Source: a virus
Virus record (IMG/VR): IMGVR_UViG_3300027730_000039
Location: 1-55,079 of that record
Strand: one strand, 5' to 3'
DNA length: 55,079 nucleotides
Shown here: positions 48,158 through 55,079 of the stretch, one piece after another
How positions within the stretch are numbered: position 1 is the stretch's first letter
How the letters are laid out: every line of letters begins with the position of its first letter
The notes under the pieces: generated by a model
Database searches by the model: none
Told to the model about the DNA's origin: nothing
The model's input: only the letters and a program-made list of their open reading frames with translations
Position numbers and translations under genes: made by a program

Positions 48158-49369
48158 TTAACCTTGACCAGATTGAATACCGGCTCCAGCTGGGCCAATG
48201 CGTTGCGGGAATGCTAATACATTAGGAGTAGGACTACCGGCGCTTGCAACACCTGCCGGTGTTACACTAAATCCGGGATAGTATTGAGTTCTTCTAACTG
48301 TCCCGGGCAATGCTTGTTGCGTAGCTCTTGTTAATTCTCTGTCAATATCTGATTTAGCTACTTGTTTTAGATTTGCATTTTTAAATGTATTGTATGCAGT
48401 TCCGGCTATTTGAGCTCCTAGTAAGTAATTACCATCACTTAATGCTTGTGTAAATCCACCGGCTGCATCTACTAAACCACCTTGACCTAATATAGTTTGA
48501 TTAGAACCTAAACGTGATATAGGGCTCAATGTTCTATCATAATTAGCATCTAGACCAAATCCTGGTACAGTGTTACTAGGAGTACGACCATCTAGTGCAC
48601 CTTCAGCATATTGTACAGTTTCATAATCAATAGTCATTGTATTAGTCATCGTACCATTACCTGAACTATAATCATATGTATCGTGGCTAAATCTTGTAAG
48701 TATAGGATTTATCAATGTGTACAATACAAAGTTGTGTTGATTAAAACCATATATTTGTATGTTTTTAAAGAAAGGTATTTTACTAGTACCCTGTGAAGAA
48801 TTGCTCAATGTCTGTGATGGGGATGATGTATCACCTATATATCCCCAGTCTTCATCTCCAACTATTGAATTATTGTATAAGTTACGTGAATTATAATCTG
48901 CTGCCAAATTCAGTGGTTGATTTGTAGGTAATTGAGGACCTACACGACCAGCAGTAGTTGATATTGGCTTGGTAGCATCTTTGTAATAATATGTATAATA
49001 GTTATACCACATATTACGAATACTATTTCCATTATCGTCATGAAACGCAATATCTATCGGATCATATTTAATTTTCGTTTGTACAATACGTTTACGATTG
49101 TATTGATTCATCGTATGTGTATCAAAACTATATGAAGGGAGTTTAATTGTTTTTACTGTCAAACCAAAGTTTGTTCCAGTAGAAAGTCCAATTGAATAAA
49201 CTGCAGGATTTATTTCAAAATATACATGGAATAAGAATTTAAGTTTAGGTGCATACTGATATGCATTTGGTCTAAAAGTCTTAGCGGCGTGAGTATAATC
49301 TCGAAGGTAGTCGTTGCCGAAGAATCCTCCGGCAGCGTCCTTAAGTAGATTTTGAAAAAATCCCGACAT
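48158..49369 (-). CDS. Tail-tube-like baseplate protein (gp48/gp54 class)
   Basis: A 403-residue protein. The start MSGFFQNLLKDAAGGFFGND leads to a tube-type fold: YAPKLKFLFHVYFEINPAVY, FGLTVKTIKLPSYSFDTHTM, KIKYDPIDIAFHDDNGNSIR, then FFKNIQIYGFNQHNFVLYTL and GTMTNTMTIDYETVQYAEGA. This is the beta pattern of tail-tube proteins, but longer, as in the T4 tube-initiator proteins gp48 and gp54. The C-terminus is Pro/Gly-rich and shares the ending GQG with the gp19-like gene next to it. Which of gp48 or gp54 it stands for is uncertain. Confidence 0.65.
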   Translation of the reverse strand: MSGFFQNLLKDAAGGFFGNDYLRDYTHAAKTFRPNAYQYAPKLKFLFHVYFEINPAVYSIGLSTGTNFGLTVKTIKLPSYSFDTHTMNQYNRKRIVQTKIKYDPIDIAFHDDNGNSIRNMWYNYYTYYYKDATKPISTTAGRVGPQLPTNQPLNLAADYNSRNLYNNSIVGDEDWGYIGDTSSPSQTLSNSSQGTSKIPFFKNIQIYGFNQHNFVLYTLINPILTRFSHDTYDYSSGNGTMTNTMTIDYETVQYAEGALDGRTPSNTVPGFGLDANYDRTLSPISRLGSNQTILGQGGLVDAAGGFTQALSDGNYLLGAQIAGTAYNTFKNANLKQVAKSDIDRELTRATQQALPGTVRRTQYYPGFSVTPAGVASAGSPTPNVLAFPQRIGPAGAGIQSGQG

Positions 49370-49393
49370 GGGTTAAAATTTCAATATAGTCAA

Positions 49394-50029
49394 TTAACCT
49401 TGACCAGCACCGATACCAGTAACAATAGAACCACCGAGTACTCGACCGATGTTTGTACCAACACCAGAACTCAATGGAGATTGTACTGCATTATCGTAGC
49501 GAATTGTCAATGCAATTGTTGCAATTTCATTCGAACCATAATTTAATGAACCATAGTTAGCTGTTTTCAAATAGCAACCATAACATTCCCAAGTTTCTAA
49601 TATTTGAGGAACAGCAGTACCGTTACCACCATCTAAGATTTCAATGTCTGTTTGGAACTTGTAATCTTGACCGGTTGCGGCTGAAGCTTGTTCTACCATA
49701 TCTAATTGTTTCTGAACTTGTTGACCAACTAATTTAGAAACGCTACCAGAAGCATCATCTCTTAAATTAACTGTCAATTCATTCCAACTATGTCTACCTG
49801 CCAAATACAACGTTGAGTTATAGATAGGTAGTGTAATTTCTTCAAAACTGATTTGTGGTCTATTAATATCCATTACCTGTTTTGTTAGTTCAACAGTTGC
49901 GCCAACACCGAAATTCAGAAAGTTAACTCTGAAACGATATTGTAATTTAGGCATCAATAAGCCCTGGTTTCCACCTGCGTTATCTGACGCTACGGTCATG
50001 TTGAACAATGATTGTGAGGCTATAGCCAT
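49394..50029 (-). CDS. 19: Tail tube protein, T4 gp19 type
   Basis: A 211-residue protein. LMPKLQYRFRVNFLNFGVGA, LTKQVMDINRPQISFEEITL, PIYNSTLYLAGRHSWNELTV, NLRDDASGSVSKLVGQQVQK and LETWECYGCYLKTANYGSLN follow the tube fold. Size is somewhat larger than T4 gp19 (163 residues). It lies directly downstream of the sheath gene, as in T4. It has its own late box (GATAAATAAAG) and CAGGAG. Confidence 0.88.
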   Translation of the reverse strand: MAIASQSLFNMTVASDNAGGNQGLLMPKLQYRFRVNFLNFGVGATVELTKQVMDINRPQISFEEITLPIYNSTLYLAGRHSWNELTVNLRDDASGSVSKLVGQQVQKQLDMVEQASAATGQDYKFQTDIEILDGGNGTAVPQILETWECYGCYLKTANYGSLNYGSNEIATIALTIRYDNAVQSPLSSGVGTNIGRVLGGSIVTGIGAGQG

Positions 50030-50046
50030 TTTTTAATCTCCTGTAT

Positions 50047-50057
50047 CTTTATTTATC
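50047..50057 (-). promoter_or_regulatory. Late promoter, GATAAATAAAG, of tail tube gene
   Basis: Followed by CAGGAG (50038-50043) 8 nt before the ATG at 50029. Confidence 0.55.
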
Positions 50058-50065
50058 TTTAAGAT

Positions 50066-50084
50066 GATACCCCTTTCGGGCATC
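50066..50084 (-). terminator. Hairpin after tail sheath gene
   Basis: Stem GATGCCC / GGGTATC with one G-T pair; no long T-tract, so an attenuator or mRNA-end hairpin is also possible. Confidence 0.45.
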
Positions 50085-50086
50085 AT

Positions 50087-53000
50087 TTATACACCTGATA
50101 TTTCACCTGTGTTTAGAACACGAACCGGTATGTAGATGAACTCAGCCGCTTTTACTGGCTCAATCGCAACGTCTACCCATAATTCGTTTCTATCTATTCT
50201 TGCCGGTGTATTATTACTATCATCGCACTGAACGAGATAATCATAGATACCGCGTTTAGCAACTAGATCAACCATCAATGTTTGAATAACACCAGCAATA
50301 CTATTACGTGTTAACGTGTCATTAGGTTCGAACACGAACGGTCTAGCTGCCAATGTTAGTTGACGGCGAATATAGTTAACTAATCGTGCAACGTTAGTTC
50401 TGTCTAATGCACTTTGTGAATTGAAGCTATTCTTGTTACCATAATTCAACAAGCCGACACCAGTAAAGAATACTAATGGATTGATTTGATTGATATACAA
50501 TACATCACGAATACCTAAGCGTGTCTTGATTGCTACAAATTCACCGGTCGTACGATCCAAGTAACCAATGTTTAATGCATTGTCAATATTACCACGACGA
50601 GTACCGGCTGCCGCTAACCACGGAAAAGCTACTGTGTCATTACGTAAGAATGTGCGTAACATCATATGTGATGCCGGAACAACAACTTCGTTACCTGACA
50701 AGTCATTTGTAATTCCACTTGGATAGAATAGACCCAAGTATGTATTACGTGTAACTAAACCAGTTTCACCAGTTGATGTAGCACCTGCGTCATTGTTAGC
50801 CCAAGCTTGAATATCAGTTGCACTATCAGATAATCCTAAAGGAGTATCACCGATAATGTAACCTGTCTCACCACGATCCGCATTCAATACAACCATGTTA
50901 GGTTGTAGTTCTGGATAATTAGGAGTAGCCATCAAGTTGAAGTAATTATCTTCATCACGTATATCTGTGTTTGTATCAATTGCTGAACGCAATGCTTGAA
51001 CAACCATAGCACGTTGTGCCGCACGTCCCATATAAGGAGCACCATTTGCAGTGTTACCACTTACTGTAACCCAAGCCGCTGTTTCAGTTGGATAGCTACC
51101 TTCATCTGGGAAGTTAGCTGGTGTAAGGTAGTTACTACGATATTGTTTAACATTATAACCTGAACGGCGTGTGTTGAATAACAACATACCCTGTGGATAT
51201 AGTGTTGGATTAGGAGCATCTAAATCTAAGTAGTTACTTGATAATAAACTAACTATTGTTGGAATTGGATCATCGGTAATACTTGTGTTACCATTTGTTG
51301 CCCAACGTGCATCTTGGAATAAGACTCCGGTTGAACTTGTTTGGTCAGTATTATTGATTAATACCCACATATCTTCACCGTTGACTGCTTGCCAACGACT
51401 GATTACAGGATATAATTCTAAATCACTTGTATCAAGCCATAAGTCACCATATACTAGTGCAGTGCCATCACTTTGTGTTGTAGGTGCAGTAGCACTAATG
51501 ATAGGACCATTTGGATCAGTTGTATTTGCACCGGATGAAGCTGGTGCACCAGTTGTGTCATAATTGGTATTCTTATAACCAATCCATGCACCACCTTTTT
51601 GAACCATAATATCAACTTGGTCAACTACAGACCAGAACCAGTTAGTATTATTAGCAGGTTCAGTTACCGGGGCACCTTCGTTAGCGGTATATGTAAACTC
51701 AACCCAGTTACTTAATTGAGTTCTATATTGTGCAACAGGGGCGCCTGATACATATGTTACTGCTGTCACAGGACCAGTTCCACCTCCACCGGAAATTGAT
51801 GCTACTTCAACAACTAAATCGTTAGCGGGTGTTGCACCACCAAATACTGTACCAGCAATTGTAATTGTATCTCCTACTGCATATCCACTTCCTCCTGCAG
51901 TTACACCGCTACTGTTTAGAATATAAACTCCGTATAGTGCTTGTACTTGGAATGTTGCGGCTGAACCACTTCCACTAGTAGAAGTTTGTGCTATACCAGT
52001 TAAACTTATAAATTCAGTTGGACCATACTTAACGCCAGATGTTGTACCTATAATAAAGCCAGCTTCTGTGATTAATCCATTAGATACTCCAGTTGAAACG
52101 AATGATGAATCTACTGTATCATCCATAACAATTTCACCACCTTCAGTATGTGTCAACTGAATAGAACCTTCTGTTGTTACTGTTGCTGTTGTGTATGGAA
52201 TGCCAGCGGCGTACCAAGCTGTTACAAAATCAGTAGCATCAGTATTATCAGCAAGAGTAAATTGATATGCTGTACTTAACGAACTGCTTCCTGGAACACT
52301 AACATACACATCCATATAATATGGACCTGCTGTGAAGTCAGGAGTTGTATTACTACCTGTTATTACTGTAGGGCCAGTTGCAACTCTTTCCCAGAAGTAT
52401 AAGGGTGATGTAGATCCGGTATTATTGTAATTATATTGACCATAAATACTTCCTGCAGGAATAGCTTGTCCACCTGTTGCATCTAACCCAGCAGTCACAG
52501 ACCAATCAGAAGTAGCAAGTGTTACATTTTTTGCAATCCATGATGCTGTTGCAGTACTGTATCTTGATATAACAGGTGCTAATCCATTACCGGCTGCTCC
52601 TACCTTAAGCCAAACACTACCTGTTGGACGAGGCTGTGATTGACTGCTTGTCCATAATGGCATTTGAGCACTTGTACCGTATGTCAATATTGGAGTATAG
52701 TACGTTCCTGCACTAATACCTAATGCAGAGAATGAACCTGTCCCACTAATTTCTAAATAAGCGTTTGATGTACCAACACTAACTGATAGACGTTGACTAG
52801 TAAACAAACATAACTTACCACTTCTAACTCCTGCACTTAAGTATGTCCATCCTAGATTATTAATTGCGGTTGCAATAGTAGATACGGTATTACCTGATGA
52901 AATGGTAATAGTAGCAGAGAACAAACCACTCATATTAATAACAAGTGTTCCGCCTGCCGAAATTGTAGGATTAGAAACAGTTGATGTAACTGCAGGGGTA

Positions 53001-53668
53001 TCATTTTTCCAATCACTACTACCTAATATAACCCACACGTTATCTGTTGTTTTATAATAATATGTTCGTTCTGCATCTGTTGAATCAGTTGTTATTTGCA
53101 TTGCATTAACTGCATAATCACCAATAGCACCAATGCTCGCTAAAGGAACACCACCAGACAAGTCAGTACTATCAGTGATAACAATCGGGGATTGTAGTGC
53201 AAACTGACCGGTTGTTGCATTAAATTCATAGATACCCCAAGTACTTGTAGTGCTGTCCAACCAATATGTACCATCTGCTGGGGCACCAGTTGGGCGACCA
53301 GTTTGACCAACTAAACTTGCTAGGTCAATATCGCAACGTAGTACATAGCAACGATTAGTAACTCCTAGTAAAGAGTAAGCCGCTAACAAACCGTATTCAT
53401 TTAATTCATAACCTTGAATTGGTGTACCATTTGTCGTTGTATAGAAGAAAGGTGTACCATATAAGTTTACTAAATCACGTTGACTTGTTACCTGATATAA
53501 TTTATTTGCGTTAGCTGCCGTAGTAGCTACTGCTACTCCTGTACCGCTAGCGTTTGCTTTATTTTGTGCTGTTGCTAATAGAACTAGCGGAACTGAACCT
53601 GTTGCGGCCGGTAAGTATTGACTTTCGTCTGTAATCGTTACTTCTACGCCTGGAGATGTTAATGCCAT
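50087..53668 (-). CDS. 18: Tail sheath protein, T4 gp18 type, enlarged
   Basis: A 1193-residue sheath, against 659 in T4. The N-terminus SPGVEVTITDESQYLPAATG and the C-terminal core (FPWLAAAGTRRGNIDNALNI, FVAIKTRLGIRDVLYINQIN, ARLVNYIRRQLTLAARPFVF, ELWVDVAIEPVKAAEFIYIP) are typical. The middle (about 130-800) is an insertion of Thr/Ser/Gly-rich beta repeats, including three related units PADGTYWLDSTTSTWGIYEF, PRPTGSVWLKVGAAGNGLAP and LVYGDLWLDTSDLELYPVIS. These probably project from the contracted sheath surface. Confidence 0.92.
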   Translation of the reverse strand: MALTSPGVEVTITDESQYLPAATGSVPLVLLATAQNKANASGTGVAVATTAANANKLYQVTSQRDLVNLYGTPFFYTTTNGTPIQGYELNEYGLLAAYSLLGVTNRCYVLRCDIDLASLVGQTGRPTGAPADGTYWLDSTTSTWGIYEFNATTGQFALQSPIVITDSTDLSGGVPLASIGAIGDYAVNAMQITTDSTDAERTYYYKTTDNVWVILGSSDWKNDTPAVTSTVSNPTISAGGTLVINMSGLFSATITISSGNTVSTIATAINNLGWTYLSAGVRSGKLCLFTSQRLSVSVGTSNAYLEISGTGSFSALGISAGTYYTPILTYGTSAQMPLWTSSQSQPRPTGSVWLKVGAAGNGLAPVISRYSTATASWIAKNVTLATSDWSVTAGLDATGGQAIPAGSIYGQYNYNNTGSTSPLYFWERVATGPTVITGSNTTPDFTAGPYYMDVYVSVPGSSSLSTAYQFTLADNTDATDFVTAWYAAGIPYTTATVTTEGSIQLTHTEGGEIVMDDTVDSSFVSTGVSNGLITEAGFIIGTTSGVKYGPTEFISLTGIAQTSTSGSGSAATFQVQALYGVYILNSSGVTAGGSGYAVGDTITIAGTVFGGATPANDLVVEVASISGGGGTGPVTAVTYVSGAPVAQYRTQLSNWVEFTYTANEGAPVTEPANNTNWFWSVVDQVDIMVQKGGAWIGYKNTNYDTTGAPASSGANTTDPNGPIISATAPTTQSDGTALVYGDLWLDTSDLELYPVISRWQAVNGEDMWVLINNTDQTSSTGVLFQDARWATNGNTSITDDPIPTIVSLLSSNYLDLDAPNPTLYPQGMLLFNTRRSGYNVKQYRSNYLTPANFPDEGSYPTETAAWVTVSGNTANGAPYMGRAAQRAMVVQALRSAIDTNTDIRDEDNYFNLMATPNYPELQPNMVVLNADRGETGYIIGDTPLGLSDSATDIQAWANNDAGATSTGETGLVTRNTYLGLFYPSGITNDLSGNEVVVPASHMMLRTFLRNDTVAFPWLAAAGTRRGNIDNALNIGYLDRTTGEFVAIKTRLGIRDVLYINQINPLVFFTGVGLLNYGNKNSFNSQSALDRTNVARLVNYIRRQLTLAARPFVFEPNDTLTRNSIAGVIQTLMVDLVAKRGIYDYLVQCDDSNNTPARIDRNELWVDVAIEPVKAAEFIYIPVRVLNTGEISGV

Positions 53669-53720
53669 TTTATTTTTCCTTTATGTAAAATTATGAGGTT
53701 TACTACCTAAATTGCATACT

Positions 53721-53729
53721 ATTATTTAG
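53721..53729 (-). promoter_or_regulatory. Late-type box CTAAATAAT upstream of tail sheath
   Basis: Minus-strand CTAAATAAT about 50 nt before the sheath ATG, with AAAGGAAA as ribosome binding site. Weak match. Confidence 0.35.
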
Positions 53730-53772
53730 TAGAAAATTCAAAAAAGACGGTATTACCGTGCCTTCGAAGGTA

Positions 53773-53780
53773 ATAAATAC
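53773..53780 (+). promoter_or_regulatory. Late-type box ATAAATAC, 3 nt before plus-strand ATG
   Basis: Plus-strand TAATAAATAC-TGT-ATG. An inverted repeat (TATTACC...GGTAATA) and a small palindrome CCTTCGAAGG lie just upstream. Confidence 0.5.
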
Positions 53781-53783
53781 TGT

Positions 53784-54131
53784 ATGCTAAGACCTATATG
53801 TAAGAGTTGCGGAAAAAATCACTGTGCAGTGAATTACATCCGTGAGGGTATTACACACTATCGCAGTGGGTGCGATGAGTGCGGTCGTAAGAAAAAGAAG
53901 TTAAAGCCTAGAAAAGCAAACTGGACTAAAAGTGGCTATAAGAAAAAAGCCACGTGTGACTTATGTGGCTTTAAAAGTTTGTTCCCAACTCAAATGACAG
54001 TATATCATATTGATGGTAGTTTAGAGAATATTGCTCTTACTAATTTACGAACGGTCTGCTTATGTTGTATTGAGGTGGTTAAGCGTAAAGAAATAACTTG
54101 GCGTCGAGGTGACTTAGAAGTTGACCACTGA
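53784..54131 (+). CDS. Zinc-finger, HNH-like small protein
   Basis: A 115-residue basic protein. It has three Cys pairs: CKSCGKNHC, YRSGCDECGR and ATCDLCGFKS, then VYHIDGSLENIALTNLRTVC and LCC. The HIDG...N...NLRTVCxxC end is like the HNH fold of small phage nucleases (recombination-endonuclease style), but the first His of HNH is not clear. A nuclease or DNA-binding role is likely. It is one of two plus-strand genes; its 3' end overlaps gp1 by 18 nt on the opposite strand. Confidence 0.6.
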   Translation: MLRPICKSCGKNHCAVNYIREGITHYRSGCDECGRKKKKLKPRKANWTKSGYKKKATCDLCGFKSLFPTQMTVYHIDGSLENIALTNLRTVCLCCIEVVKRKEITWRRGDLEVDH

Positions 54132-54746
54132 GTTCACTTGCTTGTGTAACTCATCAATGGTACTATTGTTATCAATGTAATAGTCATACAATAAACCAAT
54201 GCTACTATACTCACTAGCGTGAACTGCATAGTTACCTAACTCTACCATAGCTTTTAGTTTTTGTTCGCTACCTTCAGGTTCATTGTTATAATCAACTGCG
54301 GCACTATACCAAATTGGGCGTTCACCCCTGCTCACACGCATAGTAGTGCCACCGACACTTTTGATAGATTTAACTTCATTGACAAATCTACAATCAGTAA
54401 TAACAATGTTATCATTAGTCTGACGTAGTTTGTTTTCTACGCTGGCCACCCAGATATCAGTATGAAAGTTATTACGACAGACTTCTGTTCCCCAATATTG
54501 TAATACCCATCGTGGGGTGATTTCCATACCTAAACGATTACTCCACCATTCATCACGTTGCTCACGCCAAGCACGACTAGTTTTAGTTGAACCTTCTAAG
54601 TATTCTCTATTCCAACCAAAGACACTTGCTACTGCGTCTTTTAAACTAGCCGCAAAACTAACACGCTTAAACCCGTGAAATGTGCAAAGATAGTCAGCAA
54701 TTGTATCTTTACCTGACCCAATTAATCCTGTAACTCCAATAATCAT
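54114..54746 (-). CDS. 1: Deoxynucleoside monophosphate kinase, T4 gp1 type
   Basis: A 210-residue P-loop kinase from the ATG at 54746, preferred over an upstream ATG because AGGAG lies 7 nt before it. IIGVTGLIGSGKDTIADYLC is the P-loop; FKRVSFAASLKDAVASVFGW, RWVLQYWGTEVCRNNFHTDI and NIVITDCRFVNEVKSIKSVG follow the gp1 order. It makes dNDPs, including modified ones in T4, for DNA synthesis. A sigma-70-like promoter overlaps a 29-bp dyad that contains the ribosome binding site. Confidence 0.88.
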   Translation of the reverse strand: MIIGVTGLIGSGKDTIADYLCTFHGFKRVSFAASLKDAVASVFGWNREYLEGSTKTSRAWREQRDEWWSNRLGMEITPRWVLQYWGTEVCRNNFHTDIWVASVENKLRQTNDNIVITDCRFVNEVKSIKSVGGTTMRVSRGERPIWYSAAVDYNNEPEGSEQKLKAMVELGNYAVHASEYSSIGLLYDYYIDNNSTIDELHKQVNSVVNF

Positions 54747-54753
54747 ATGGTAA

Positions 54754-54796
54754 CTCCTGTAATACATATTGTACTACAGGAGAGTTATAAAGTAAA
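54754..54796 (-). promoter_or_regulatory. Sigma-70 promoter and dyad that covers the gp1 ribosome binding site
   Basis: TTTACT (54791-54796), 17 nt, TACAAT (54768-54773). A near-perfect 29-bp inverted repeat (54754-54782) has outer arms CTCCTGT/ACAGGAG and inner TACA/TGTA. It contains the AGGAG site. Confidence 0.55.
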
Positions 54797-54805
54797 CTGT
54801 TTAGG

Positions 54806-55075
54806 TTAATTATCTTCCGCCACACCTTGCTCTTTCATATTCTTTTTACGCAATTCCAAATCAGCAGGAGTTGCCTTCCTGATTAGATTAAGATATTTGT
54901 CTACCGGAACTGCTTTTATTTCTGTAGGCTTGATACCTTTTACTCCAGGTATTGAATAAAATTCCCTGTCATGGGCACCCTGAACAAACTGCGGTTTACC
55001 ATCTAGACTATAAAAAGGTAGTTTGTGTAGATACACATTTTCTCCTTTTCTAATCTTGCCACTAAACAAAACCAT
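54806..55075 (-). CDS. Unknown protein, possibly 5' truncated by the window edge
   Basis: 89 residues from an ATG 4 nt inside the window edge; no stop lies between that ATG and the edge, so the real start may be beyond it. VYLHKLPFYSLDGKPQFVQG and EFYSIPGVKGIKPTEIKAVP are beta-like; the end (ELRKKNMKEQGVAEDN) is a charged helix with the QGVAE style seen at module ends of cargo proteins. Function unknown. Confidence 0.5.
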   Translation of the reverse strand: MVLFSGKIRKGENVYLHKLPFYSLDGKPQFVQGAHDREFYSIPGVKGIKPTEIKAVPVDKYLNLIRKATPADLELRKKNMKEQGVAEDN

Positions 55076-55079
55076 CTGT

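Noticed and set aside
1-55079. tRNA genes to go with TilS
   Set aside because: No cloverleaf or GTTCRANNC box was seen in the intergenic gaps, all of which are short; they may lie outside this window.

Overview
The window is part of a large, AT-rich genome of a T4-like contractile-tailed phage. It carries recognisable T4-type homologues: family B DNA polymerase gp43, clamp loader gp44, a gp31-type co-chaperonin, a DsbA-like late regulator, sheath gp18, tube gp19, head-completion gp4, a gp16-like small terminase, and dNMP kinase gp1. Late promoters resemble TATAAATA. Many protein modules are of the kind seen in marine or freshwater T4-like phages. Putative outer-membrane and lipid A functions (an LpxH-type hydrolase and glycosyltransferases) point to a Gram-negative host. 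The host itself cannot be named from this sequence. Almost everything is on the minus strand; only phoH and one small zinc-finger gene are on the plus strand. No tRNA, rRNA or CRISPR array was seen, and no gene-free stretch exceeds 300 bases.

Layout from left to right: (1) 1-3.4 kb holds gene 43 (cut by the window edge), a DsbA-like gene and a tilS-like tRNA-modification gene. (2) 3.4-22.3 kb is an accessory region. It includes a possible gene insertion flanked by 16-bp direct repeats, a metalloprotease, a secreted nuclease, and a tight operon of proteins with capsid-targeting-like N-termini and internal (L/I/V)-x-E junctions. Putative activities there include an amidoligase, an ADP-ribosyltransferase-like protein, a Dps ferritin, nucleotidyltransferases and a 964-residue multi-module protein. 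Glycosyltransferases and an LpxH-like hydrolase follow. (3) 22.4-26.2 kb is a dnaJ-clpA chaperone unit. (4) 26.2-28 kb has a holin candidate and two unknown genes. (5) 28.1-31.7 kb has phoH (plus) convergent with an early replication and chaperone operon (a DnaE-like fragment, gp31, gp44) across a bidirectional terminator. (6) 31.7-42.6 kb holds adhesin, tail-fibre and endolysin genes. (7) 42.7-53.7 kb holds a prohead-core-type protein, packaging and head-completion proteins, tube and sheath, interrupted by two homing endonucleases. (8) 53.8-55.1 kb has a zinc-finger gene, gp1 and one gene cut by the window edge.

Two themes stand out. First, a suite of probable head-packaged cargo proteins in which enzymes are joined to shared modules at prohead-protease-like sites, which suggests a set of effectors matured in the prohead and delivered with the DNA. 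Second, an unusual promoter layout. Several early genes have a TATAAT box 6-7 nt before the ATG, sometimes within an 18-bp inverted repeat, and several late genes have an AAATA(C/G) box exactly 3 nt before the ATG. Both layouts predict leaderless mRNAs. Other starts lie within longer dyads that include the promoter or ribosome binding site.
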